The translations under genes were made by a program, and so were the position numbers. From the NCBI GenBank assembly GCA_900095095.1, contig FMBT01000148.1:52313-116312 (forward strand): a stretch of 64,000 bases of DNA, written 5' to 3'. Shown here one piece after another: positions 32,743 to 43,239 of the stretch. This DNA comes from Fragilariopsis cylindrus CCMP1102 (Eukaryota; Bacillariophyta; Bacillariophyceae; Bacillariales; Bacillariaceae). Each line of letters opens with the position of its first letter. Positions within the stretch are counted from its first letter, which is position 1. The notes below the pieces were generated by a model. That model worked only from the letters and a program-made list of their open reading frames with translations, was not told the DNA's origin and did not search any database.

Positions 32743-34839
32743 ATGATCGGTTTCAGAGGAGATGATTTTGGATACTATTGGAATGGTAGAAATACATTAT
32801 TACTATTGCGAACGATGATAACAATCCTTGCTATTATTGTTCTCGATCTTTGCCAATGTTTTTCGAACAATCAACATCAACTTATTTCTAGATCTTTCTA
32901 CTCGTCGTCGACGAATACACATTCATTATATAATACTGCTGTTGGAAGAATACGTTGCAATACCAATACGCACAACAATAAAGGACGACGACGACATCTA
33001 TCGTTGAAGGGATTGATCAACCATAATGTCAATGACGCTCTACCATTGCCAACAACACCAAACGTTGTCCCACTAAAGGTAATGCTTTTTGTGGACGGGA
33101 CTTGGCTCTATTACAGTATATACGAGCGTGATTATGAACGTGATGTAATAGCACAAAAATTGGGTAAAAATTGGAAAGACGAATCAACACCTGATTGGTC
33201 TAGCTTACCAAGAGTTGCCTGTCAAGCTCTATTGAAAGATCCGAAATCGTCGTGGTCGGCAATCATGCCGGTTGGAAGTAACACAACAACAACAACGTCC
33301 CCATCAGCAGCAGCAACACCAGCACCACAAACAATACGACCCATCGAGGTATCTCGAGTTATGGTGTACAGTTCTATGCATCGAGATACGAAACAGGATT
33401 CATTTCGGTATAAAATGTTTTCAGAAATGAGCAAGGCAGGATTTGATATTAATATGATGGAAACTGTGGGGAAGGGAGAAAAATGTGTCGATATTCAATT
33501 AGCGGTGGATATGTTGTATTATGCTACCGTACCAGATGCGTACGATGTGGCACTACTTCTAACAGGTGATCGTGACTTTCTTCCTGCTGTGATTCGATGT
33601 CGTCAAAAAGGTCGACGGATAGGTCTAGTCAGTACAAGATCAGGATCATTAGCATTTGAAGATACACCGAACTTAAAAGACTACGATACAATATTCTTGG
33701 AGGACTATGTGAACGAATGGATCCGGAAAAAGATTCCCGAAGAGATGCGTAGCAGTAGTAGTAGTAGTAGTAGTAGTTCTACTTCATCTGGAAGAAAAAG
33801 ATCACCACAGGATTCATCATCAGCAGTTACAACTGGGAAAAAGGAATCATCAAAAATATCACCTTATACATTAAATATAGTTATCAAAAACTTTATAGAG
33901 AAATCGGGAAAGTCTAAAGTTTCATCTCGAGATGTTGGTAGACATTTGAAAGAGCTAACTGTTGATGGAAAAACATTAATCAATGAAATCAAGGCAGTAT
34001 ATGGTGGACTGTATCAATTTTTGTATCTTTCTGAGATTTACCTCGTTGAGGCAGATTCTAGAAGGCATGCCAAGGCATTTTGGGTATCCTTGAATGGTCG
34101 TGGCGATAGTAGTGATCCGAAACATGAAGACGAACACAGTTTAGATGCGGAAGGGGAGTTGAACGAGGATGAGAAAAAATTCATGAAGTCGTATAAGCAA
34201 CGACCAGAAAAGGATAAGAACGAAGTGTACGAATTTACAATTAAAGATCCCGATCCGGGTTTCGATGTAGTTTCTAATCTTTCCAATGCTACCGATACAA
34301 TATTGGCTCCTATTAATTCTGATGACATGGAATGCAAGTCGTCATCATTGGACTATAGCACACTTACTGTTGTCGAGTTAAAGGCGATATGCCATGAAAA
34401 AGGTCTAAAAGTTGCCGCTAGGAAAAAAATTGATCTAATAGAGCGAATTGAAGAACACAATGCAAGTGAGAAGAAGCACAAACAGGAGGAGGTCAAAATT
34501 ACGATAGGAGATTTGAAGCCTGAAAGGTATCTGGAAATGCTAGTCCTTGAATATCTCCATGCTACAGGAGGTCAAGCGAGCTCAAGGGATGTTGGCCGTT
34601 ATTTGGCAGCAAACAAGGCTAGCTATAAAAGGCGTCTTACAGAGGAGCTGAAAGTTCGACCTATATCTGCGCTAGTAGAATTGAAAGAAATCTACGGTAG
34701 TCTGAACATCTTTGTCAAAGAATTTTCATATCTTTATAGTAAGACGATATCTTCAAAGGGTCATGAATTCTATATAGGTATCGACGAGGATTCGGCACAG
34801 AAACCTCCATCCGTTGAAGGTACGATGGCACGAAGGTGA
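32743..34839 (+). CDS. NYN-domain ribonuclease-like protein with SAP and winged-helix (OST-HTH-like) domains, plastid leader
   Basis: A complete 698-residue frame. Residues 19-39 form a signal peptide (LLLLRTMITILAIIVLDLCQ) with QCFSNN at its end, so a bipartite organelle leader is likely. The NYN (PIN-like) nuclease domain starts near 111: VMLFVDGTWLYY (Asp118), GKGEKCVDIQLAVDMLYY, LLTGDRDFLPAVIRCRQKG; all acidic positions expected for metal binding are present. After a poly-Ser linker come a winged-helix-like unit (YTLNIVIKNFIEKSGKSKVS, SRDVGRHLKEL), a SAP motif (LTVVELKAICHEKGLKVAAR) and a second winged-helix-like unit (LEYLHATGGQASSRDVGRYL). The two units share SSRDVGR and a later YGxLxxF, so they are a duplicated domain. 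NYN plus helical RNA-binding modules suggests RNA cleavage or decay in the plastid. No frameshift. Confidence 0.85.
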   Translation: MIGFRGDDFGYYWNGRNTLLLLRTMITILAIIVLDLCQCFSNNQHQLISRSFYSSSTNTHSLYNTAVGRIRCNTNTHNNKGRRRHLSLKGLINHNVNDALPLPTTPNVVPLKVMLFVDGTWLYYSIYERDYERDVIAQKLGKNWKDESTPDWSSLPRVACQALLKDPKSSWSAIMPVGSNTTTTTSPSAAATPAPQTIRPIEVSRVMVYSSMHRDTKQDSFRYKMFSEMSKAGFDINMMETVGKGEKCVDIQLAVDMLYYATVPDAYDVALLLTGDRDFLPAVIRCRQKGRRIGLVSTRSGSLAFEDTPNLKDYDTIFLEDYVNEWIRKKIPEEMRSSSSSSSSSSTSSGRKRSPQDSSSAVTTGKKESSKISPYTLNIVIKNFIEKSGKSKVSSRDVGRHLKELTVDGKTLINEIKAVYGGLYQFLYLSEIYLVEADSRRHAKAFWVSLNGRGDSSDPKHEDEHSLDAEGELNEDEKKFMKSYKQRPEKDKNEVYEFTIKDPDPGFDVVSNLSNATDTILAPINSDDMECKSSSLDYSTLTVVELKAICHEKGLKVAARKKIDLIERIEEHNASEKKHKQEEVKITIGDLKPERYLEMLVLEYLHATGGQASSRDVGRYLAANKASYKRRLTEELKVRPISALVELKEIYGSLNIFVKEFSYLYSKTISSKGHEFYIGIDEDSAQKPPSVEGTMARR

Positions 34840-34869
34840 CTCGACTTGACTCAACTCCAATATGTATTG

Positions 34870-35324
34870 TCAGATTTGGCATTTATCTAATGACTCTCGA
34901 TACACGAGATCAACTTCTTGAGGTGGTGTAGATTGACTGAGAAAATTGATATGAGCCACCAAGAATGGATCCAGATGTACATTGGTAGCAAATGCTATAG
35001 GTTGAGAACACTCATCTTCTGGAGGGTGGTAATGATAATCAACAACCGAGTCCATACTTTCGATCGAATCTTGAAACGAATCGGTAGGTGTACTACTCAT
35101 GAAAGAAAATGTATTATTCCCAGTCGGTTGTTGCTCATTGAAGTAGAGCTCGATCGGTGGATCAAAAACCTCTTCCGTTGTCGAAGCGCCGATTTCGACT
35201 TCCCCTCTACGTCTTGTACTCTGTTCATCTTGTGTGTCAACATGAACCACGTACTGAAATCTTCGTCGTTTCCACCAGAACGTATTTTAAAAAATGGTTC
35301 AAATCTCTTATCTTTATCATTCAT
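34870..35324 (-). CDS. Small hypothetical acidic protein, one frameshift
   Basis: Reads MNDKDKRFEPFFKIRSGGND from the ATG at 35324, then one base is missing near 35255 and it continues FQYVVHVDTQDEQSTRRRGE to a stop at 34870. About 150 residues, acidic C-terminal half with a YHYHPPEDE motif and a final hydrophobic helix (FLVAHINFLSQS). No known domain. It lies tail to tail with the NYN gene, only 30 bases away. Confidence 0.45.
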
Positions 35325-35995
35325 TCTTTTGCGTCTGTCGGTTTAGAAATGTAACTAGAATTAAAAATATACTGCTGTAGGACCTACGAGACTTTTCATA
35401 TGCACTGCTTGCATTCTTATATCATGCCTATATAAAGCTACATCACACCTCCTTCAAACTTCGTTTAACGACACTCCGGAAATCGATCCCAGGAAAATGT
35501 AATTGGTGTACGAATGGAGTATTTTTTTAGACGTTGGGTGACTGATTGTACTTATTAGTATGGAACATATCGGTAGAATAATTTTAATCCCACGGACGTC
35601 CACGCTGAAATCGCCGAATTGCCGTGGAAAACACATGCATGTTCGGAGAAGTTATTCTAGAAATGATAACAAGGATCAACTATGCCTACATACCTTTAGA
35701 TTTTCAACATTGCAAATGGCAGTATGCTTCAATTATCTTATATATAGTACTATACTCAAATGCATAACGCCTGACTGATGTTGTGGTATTTTTCTCTAAC
35801 TCTATTTAAAAAAAACACTATCTATTTCATATAGCTTTTAACCTGCAAATTCTCTTTATACATTCACAGTATTCAATAGTTGTAGTTAGTAGTGTATCTA
35901 GTAGCTGCTAGTGTATCTATTAGCTGCCCCATTTTGTTTTTTAATGCTAGTAAATCTACAGTACCAATGATGATCGTCGACTACTTTTTCTTGCT
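35325..35995. other. AT-rich intergenic stretch
   Basis: Repeated TAGTGTATCTAGTAGCTGCT near 35890-35925. No gene supported. Confidence 0.55.
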
Positions 35996-37432
35996 CTATT
36001 CCCCGATTTTTCTTCTCTTTAATTTTTCTCGAATGATCAGATGTATGATCGTATCTTTATCTTTCTTCACTCTATGGGTTCTTTTAGTAGTACCTGCTGT
36101 ACCTGTTCCATCATCAACACTACGGGAAGTTTTCTTTTCATCACTACGGGAAGATTTCTTTTTCGATCCCATAGCATAACTTTTTGATTTCCTTGGAGGT
36201 GATCTATCTCTTGTTGGCGATTTTCACTTTTTTTCCGTCGAGTGGTGCAGTTGATGATCGCCTTGCATCAAATTCTTCATTATTTGACGAAAATACATCA
36301 TCGGAAAGAAACCATCATTATCAACGAAGACATCCTTGTTGTCATTTTTTGTGTTTTTTTATCAAAGTCAGGCCAACCGTTTGAGTCAGTCATACCCCAG
36401 TCGATATTTGCACTATTATTACTGTTGCTGGTTTTCCGCCTATCCCCGCTGCCACTTTCATTACTACTTCCGGTACCGGAGGTCGCTGTTGTTGATTTAC
36501 TATTAGCAGACTTGCTTTTCGATTTTCTTTCTTTAGTAATAGGTGTCGCAGGAGAGGAAACAGAGAAGGGTTCTGTTTGTTTCTTTGTTGGAGAGAGTAA
36601 GCTCATGTCTTGGTCAATATTTTATTTAAATTTCTGGACGCCTTCCCAAATCCTGTAGACTGTAACTTGTTCATTGCCATTTGATAGTTGAGACGTCTTT
36701 GAGCTGCAGCACCACCAGTACCGGCACTCACCGGTTTGGGAGTCGGAGCCGGAGCCTGACGACGAGACGCAGCCATCGGACGGACTTGACTGAGCATATT
36801 TTTCTTTTTTCCTCCTCCTCCTGCTGCTCCCATTAAGGATCTACCAATCTAGATGTTCTACGAGGTGTTGGACTGGTATATGTTGTCCTCCTCCTCCTGA
36901 ACCAATATGCCCCCCTCCTTTATTTCGCGATAATGCTCTTCCTCTGCCACATTTTGCCTAGTCATGACAGTGGGGTAGACATCTCACTAATTACAGAGCA
37001 TTCATCGGAATAACCAGGACCAATCTTAGGAAAATTGTCATCGTCGTCTAAGACATCGTCTAGAGAAGTTGTCAACGACGGTTTTTGTTTCTGTTCTGTT
37101 GATTGTTTTTGTGCAGCTAAGCTTGCTAATGCCATTAGTTGTGGATTTTTGAGCGCCTCTAAGAGTTCTGGTGAATCAGCTTGAGCTTGCTGAAGTTTCT
37201 TAATGATTTCTAAAATTTGAGCATCACTACTACTTACCGCCGTATCGGAAGACGCTTTCTTCTTGCTGGAAGAAGATGATTTTTTATCTCTACTACCTCT
37301 ACTACCTCTTGATCTCGTAGAAGACATTCTTTTTTGTTCCTCTACCAATGCATTGCTATCGATACCATCGATGCCTACCACTTGAAGGAGATTAACCAAC
37401 CCATTCATTGCTTCCGTATCTCCACCCGCCAT
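35996..37432 (-). CDS. Disordered Ser/Lys-rich protein, several frameshifts
   Basis: Starts MAGGDTEAMNGLVNLLQVVG at 37432, then Ser/Arg-Gly-rich (RSRGSRGSRDKKSSSSSKKK) and an amphipathic helix (AQILEIIKKLQQAQADSPEL). Successive frames at 37432-36962, 36833-36603 and 36606-36298, then a last one to 35996, share the same polar, basic composition, and each step fits one missing base. The middle part has APTPKPVSAGTGGAAAQRRL and a helix QMAMNKLQSTGFGKASRNL; the tail has an aromatic-acidic patch (NGWPDFDKK, DDVFSSNNEEFDAR) and a basic end (SPPRKSKSYAMGSKKKSS). No domain is recognised. It may be a nuclear or cytoskeletal adaptor, but composition alone does not decide. Confidence 0.45.
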
Positions 37433-38989
37433 GATAACGTACGTCTTCGCTGCGTTTTGTCAATGATAAATATCCCAAATTTATATGATGTTATTATTTT
37501 TGCACATTCGCCTCTCTGGCGCTCGGGGAGGTTATCGTTTCTTTTCTTTTTCGTTCAGTTCTCTTCTAGTTTCCGTCAATGCGGAGATAGCTGGTACCTT
37601 TGTTTCGGCTTGATTGTATATTCACAACTACATCTATGAATACCCCTCGTAAGAAACAAAGAATATAATAAATACTGTATGAAATGTTGATTGAAAGCGA
37701 TGTTTTGTACACGGTTACGCTACTTCCTCCATCACCGGATTTTGCGTACGAGGCTATTGTTGGAATTTATAAAGCATATAAGCGTCAAGAGTGAGTCGAA
37801 AGTTTCAAATCTATTTTTTAATTTAATTTCTGTCGATTGGTAGATTTTAAGGTTCTCCCCTTTTATCTTGTGAAATTCCTTAACATATAACGTAACTAAA
37901 ATCCGGTACACGGAGGAAGCACGGTAGTGATATTATTATACTGGTGGTATTATTATAATTAGCTTGACGCCCTAAAGTTACTATGACTTGAAACAGAGGT
38001 TTTGCGCGATACTGTTTATGGCACGACTTGATGATGCCTGTGAACGCTAGTGGGACTGCGAATAATGACCCTTGCGTATTGCTTAGGTACTTGGTATTGC
38101 TTATTTCCAGATAGGTCCATGTCATGTATGTACTGTATATAATAATATGTACTAGTATGTTAATAATGTTGTGTCGGAGGCAGTTTTCTGGCTTTTCCTT
38201 TCCTTGAACACTCACTACCCTTGATATAAAAAAGCGATCGGAAAATGAAGAAGCTGCTAATAGTGTATTAGTATTACATTAGTATTAGTATTAGTAGTAT
38301 CTTCTACAAACCATTGTTGTTGTGATGATCATTCTCAAGAGAAGAAGGAGGAGATACAAATCCTGCCTATCGGTTTTGTACCTATGAAGTATTTCTGCTA
38401 TTTCAACTACTGCTTCTATACACTACACTAGGGCATACTACTACTAATACTACCACATCCATTAATACTGCCTCTAAACCACAGATAGGAAAAAATTAAA
38501 AGTGATTTTTCATGGTATCAATCTTCTTGTCATCAAACTGCCCTAACGAAATAATGCTGACAATTGTAGCAACCAATACAGTCAATCATATCCATTTAAG
38601 AATAAAGTTACATACAATACATTCTGACCTACAGTATATGTACATATTTCGAAAGTAAAACATCTACTAGTATCTTAGTTGGGATTACACGCGGAGTCTT
38701 TACACGCGGAATCTAATGAGCTCTTGATTCAATTGATCGCCACAAATAAATATATAGTGTTGTTGAGTCACAGCACAGAAAATGCATCCAAGTTCCTTGA
38801 ACTCACAGAAGATCAAATCCTTCAACTTTTTCGTAAAAGCTGTTCCAAGGGCCAATTAATTAACACATGACAAGAACTTCGAAACTGTAACAATCAAAAA
38901 CGACAAACGTGAATTGTAAGAAAAGATATTATACAACCTATTAATCAACAAAAAGTTTATCAACAATAACAACAACAGGAACAGCAACA
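37433..38989. other. Long intergenic stretch holding a MITE copy
   Basis: Apart from the inverted-repeat element at 37723-37919, I see only AT-rich DNA, a TATTAGTATTAG repeat near 38270-38300 and a short direct duplication CACGCGGA(G/A)TCT at 38690 and 38704. The open frame at 38680-38870 has a coding-like look but no ATG. Confidence 0.55.
37723..37919. mobile_element. MITE-like inverted-repeat element, copy 2
   Basis: Left end CTTCCTCCATCACCGGATTT, right end complement CTTCCTCCGTGTACCGGATT, so the terminal inverted repeats are about 28-33 bases with a few mismatches. The interior block TTTCTGTCGATTGGTAGATT (about 37826-37846) matches the reverse complement of the element at 9615-9820, as does a TCGAAAGTTTCAAATCT block. 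No gene inside. No clear target duplication. Confidence 0.75.
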
Positions 38990-40641
38990 ATGGTCCGGTA
39001 CAATTTTCTCTTTTTCTATTGACGTGCTGTATCACAACAGCGAGTGCTTTCGTTCCATTAGGTGCACACCAACAGCATCAGCATCAAAATGGCGTCGCAC
39101 CTTTAGCTGTTGGAGCAGTAGCAGAAATGCCTCCTGCACCATTAACTGCATGGGGCGAAACAATTTCTGATATTCGATCACTTCAACAAGAATATCGTAA
39201 AAAAGATTTACCAGAATTTGGTCCAGAAATATCCTGTGCCGATGTGGGTATTGATAGTACTGATAAGGTTGCACAATTAAAATACTTTCAAGAACATGGG
39301 ATGGAAATTAAACAAAAAATGCAAGATCATGGTGCAGTTATCTTACGTGGTTTTGATTTAATGAAAGAACAGGATGGATTTCAAGAATTTTATGCCGCGA
39401 TCGGGATGAAAATTTGTCAAGATCCATTGCAATCTGTCGCGGCCCGGCCAACTGCGGATGGACAAAAAGATTCACCTGTGTATGAAGCTGTGAATAAAGA
39501 AAGTCGGAAAAACTTTTTTATTGGTAAGTTATATAAATTTTTTCTTGAGTTTTGAATTTTGAGTTATTTGAAGTTGACAATAACAAAAGTCACTTCTCAC
39601 TTGAGTCCTTTGAGGAAACAATAACAAAAATAATTGAAATAAAATATCTCTAGCTAGGTATAGATAGGAAAGCGAAATGAGAAAAAAGAAAAACACAACT
39701 AACTTTGTCTTCTCCCCTCGTGAATACAAAAAATATAACAAATATATATATATATATATTACAGGTATGCATAATGAATTTGTTGGAACACGTTCGCCAC
39801 GTGCAGCAGCATTTGTTTGTTTTAAACCAGCAGAAGAGGGTGGTGAATTTTTAATTGCAGATGGACGTCGAATGTTTCGTGATTTAGATACTGATTTAGT
39901 GGAAGAATTATATAATCGCGATATTCGTTATTCTGTGATGGAATTACCATTCTTTGGTTGGATTGATAATATGCCAGAGCCAATCCAGGGTCCATTAATG
40001 GGTGGCGTACGTGGTTTAGTCTCGGCTGCAATTAATGCAAGGTTGATTTTGGTGTTGAAATGTTATGGGGACAATCCGATTACGACAATACGAAAATGTT
40101 ACAGGCACGTTCTCCAAGACAACCACCTATTGTGAAACATCCTGTTTCAGGAGAACCAACATGGTTCTGTAACGTCCATTCTCATTCATCTGTACTTCGT
40201 AAAAACCGTGAATCACTGTAAGTTATATAAAAATACCAAAATCATATCATATCAATCCGTAAAATTAAGAAATATTCTGCAATTTTTATCTTTTTTCGTA
40301 TACTAACGGTCCATTTTTTTCATGTGTTCCATACTTCTTTTTTTCATTAACTCTCCTACAGTTACGGAGCTGAACGATTCGAAGATGGTGCATCTCAAAT
40401 TAATAAATCTGACATGTTTTATGGTGATGATGATACTATCAGTGATGAACAATTAAAGCATATGGATGATGTAACATTGAAGAATGTACGATACGTTAAA
40501 ATGACAGAGGGTGATGTTGTCCTTTTGGATAACTATAAATGTATGCATGGACGGAATGTATTTGAGGGAACAAGAAAGCATGCAGTTGCCTGGTTTGAAG
40601 GGTGGGAAGGAGAAAATGAAATGAAAGCACAACAGCAATAA
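38990..40641 (+). CDS. TauD/TfdA-like Fe(II)/2-oxoglutarate dioxygenase, plastid leader, two frameshifts
   Basis: Three exons: 38990-39523, 39765-40217 and 40362-40641, with GTAAGT donors and CAG acceptors (introns 241 and 144 bases). The leader MVRYNFLFF, then TCCITTASAFVPLGAH, is a signal peptide with a perfect ASAF junction; joining them needs one T added to the TTTTT run near 39012. The enzyme part has QDHGAVILRGFDLM, then MHNEFVGTRSPRAAAFVCF (the iron-binding His-x-Glu), EEGGEFLIADGRRMF, and at the end VLLDNYKCMHGRNVFEGTRK, where the distal His and the oxoglutarate Arg are expected. A second shift near 40040 (NARLILVL against NAKVDFGVEMLW) fits one missing base. Length, about 425 residues, is typical. 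Substrate unknown: family members oxidise taurine, chlorinated acids or carnitine precursors. Its plastid leader is unusual for the family. Confidence 0.85.
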
Positions 40642-41263
40642 CAATCTGAACTGTAGTACAAACAACATCTTCTGTGTCGGCCTAAGTAACATACCAGCAA
40701 GAGAGTTGAGCCAATATAGAGTTGAACAATAATGTAACACAGAAGCAAAGAATGAATAACAGTAACGATGATGATGAAAAAGTATTGATTGTTTGTGAAT
40801 TTCGATTCGATTCGATTCAACGATAATAGTCGATATCAGTCAGATTCTATAATTAAATACACGTTTGCAGTCAATTTAACTATATCTTATCTTATTATCT
40901 ATCAATATTCATATTGAATTGTTTATGTTCATACTCCCGCCATTTTCTCCTGTTTGCTTGTTTTCCACTTTTTAGCCAATATAATTATAATTTATTGCAT
41001 CATCATACAACATACAGCATAAAAACTGCAGGCGATCTAGATTTTTGTCTCACCGATCACGATGCATTGCTATGGTAAAAAAAGAGGAAAAAATGCTATT
41101 GATCACATGATACTGGACGGAAGAGATGCTTTTGTTGAAATAATTTAAGCCTTTCAGAAACAAGTTCCTTACTGTCGAGAGGTCTTGTATTGGGGTGTGT
41201 TATTATCTTCTGTTTTCTTCTTTGTAACGACGAGGAGGAGGTTTTTTTTTAGTCAGCGATATT

Positions 41264-41629
41264 TTAGCTTGTCGTGGAGACTCTGTTAGGATAATAGGGT
41301 TGTTGATGTTGAGAGACGGGTCCTAAACACAGACTGGTGATTCCGTCGAGAATACTAGAAACAACTCTTCCATCACAATGTTGTGCTTGTGAGTCCTCAG
41401 AAAAAGTCAACGAAGAATCGTGATCATAATATCTTGTTTTTGAAGACGTCGTTGATGATTCTGACTCCTCTGATCTTGTTAATATTACTCTTTTTGTTTC
41501 GTCGTGATAAGCACGGGGAGAAGGAGACTGCTGCCTACTATGAATAGTATTTGAAACTACTTTCGATGGCTTCTTTGATCTGAATTGTGGTTGTTCATTT
41601 GGTTTTCGTCTTACTCCTGCAGCAACCAT
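41264..41629 (-). CDS. Hypothetical small basic-acidic protein
   Basis: 121 residues, MVAAGVRRKPNEQPQFRSKK at the start, Ser-rich middle (SEESESSTTSSKTRYYDHDS) and a weakly hydrophobic end (SSILDGITSLCLGPV). No domain recognised, no intron, no leader. The frame is clean and Ser/acidic blocks look like kinase targets, but it is short enough that a chance frame is possible. Confidence 0.4.
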   Translation of the reverse strand: MVAAGVRRKPNEQPQFRSKKPSKVVSNTIHSRQQSPSPRAYHDETKRVILTRSEESESSTTSSKTRYYDHDSSLTFSEDSQAQHCDGRVVSSILDGITSLCLGPVSQHQQPYYPNRVSTTS

Positions 41630-43239
41630 TGTTGGATTATTTCGATGGATTTTGCGTTGATTAGGCAGTGTATTCTTTTGATGATATTACAAATTAATAT
41701 ACTAAGTAATACTATGAGAGAACCCGGGAATTGTCCGATTACTATAATGTAAGTTTAAAGTTTAAAAGTTAAGGTATTAGTAGTGTTTATGTGATGGCAT
41801 CCGTTGTCTTAACATAAAAGTTGGAGCTCAACTCGCTCTGCGATAAGTTAAAAACAGATTAAATAGCACAAAAAATTAAAAAACGTAATCGGCGAAAAAA
41901 GTGCGATGCGTTGAGTACGTTAGAAAAAAATATCCTACTGATTAATAGGTCAACAGTAATCACGCTACTACTAATCTTAATGAGAATAGAAGAAGAGGGG
42001 GCATGTTTTTATTCTTGGCATAGAATTTTGTTAATACCTACTTTATTATTATCATATATTGCACACAATTGATTCACACCTAGTATTAGTATAGTACTGT
42101 AAAGTTTAGTTTAGATATGATGTGTAGTAGTGTGTAAAGCATTAATTTGTATGGATGCTCATAACATGTTATGTGAGATGCTGAATCTAAATTGTTAGTA
42201 AGTATGTATCTACAACAAGTCCATAAAAGGAGATTAGTAAGCAACTAAAAAATGGAACAATCCCTGTTTATGATGTGCAGATGTGGCAGACATTTTAATT
42301 GTAATCCTGACTCGATGAAAAATATATGGCTGCAACTGTGTGTGATGTGGCATGCATGCTTATGGAAAGTACTGTACGTAATTGGTGTGATATTCAATAT
42401 GTTGGCCTTTATATAGTCTTTCATTTTGTAGAAGTACCTAACATACTTAATATTTGTTGTCAACAAACTAGACACTTTTTCAAAGTTATCAGTCAGTCAG
42501 TTATAAACTGCCGGAACTTTATCAAAGGAGGAACCGCAGCATTTTATTTAATAATAATATTATTATTATATATGACATATTTATTTTTATTTTTATTGCT
42601 AGTAAGTGTACCAGGAGTAACGTCGGACGTTGTTAAGCCTATTGAGTTCTTGTAATATCTTATTATTATGCCTGAAACATTAAAAATTGATGAACGAATG
42701 AAAAAAATAGGTCAATTTTTTTCGACAAAACTATCGGATTCACGAATCTTATTCCGACAACAGCTACAGCCTGGACGGTAGATTCTTACAAGATTCATTA
42801 GAGATATATCTACGCATCTCGACATGAACACATGTGCTGCATAGAGCAATAAAAGTAAAGATAGATGATTTCATGCAGTCTGTCATTCCAAAGAAATATC
42901 ATCCTACTTCGTAGGAAAACCTTTTTACTCCTCCGTAAAATCTGTTAATAAATCACACATCCTGCATTAACATCGGTTCAAAAAGATCACATAGATAATA
43001 CTCAAACGTCCCGAAATTATGAAGCTATCATCCCGATCATCTTTGCCTCTACCGTTTCGGCTATTCATGGTACGTGGTACCATCAAATAAAGCGTTGTTG
43101 TCAATTGACGATACATTTACATTGTATTGAATTCAATTGATTGGATACTTACTACGGCGATATGAAGGGGGAAATATTGATCGTCGCCGTACAATTCATT
43201 AGCATGATGACGTACAGTACACTCGTTCTCACTCTCGAT
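41630..43239. other. Long intergenic stretch, nothing firm
   Basis: AT-rich. A short hydrophobic start (MTYLFLFLLLVSVPGVTS) near 42570 followed by a second short frame (MPETLKIDERMKKIGQFF) near 42670 could be remnants of a small secreted protein gene, but they do not join convincingly. Confidence 0.4.

Noticed and set aside
38680-38870. Coding-looking frame with helical composition
   Set aside because: No ATG, no splice partner found, and a short direct duplication at its start; too weak to call.
42570-42780. Signal-peptide-like start followed by a second short frame
   Set aside because: The two pieces do not join by one base or by a convincing intron.
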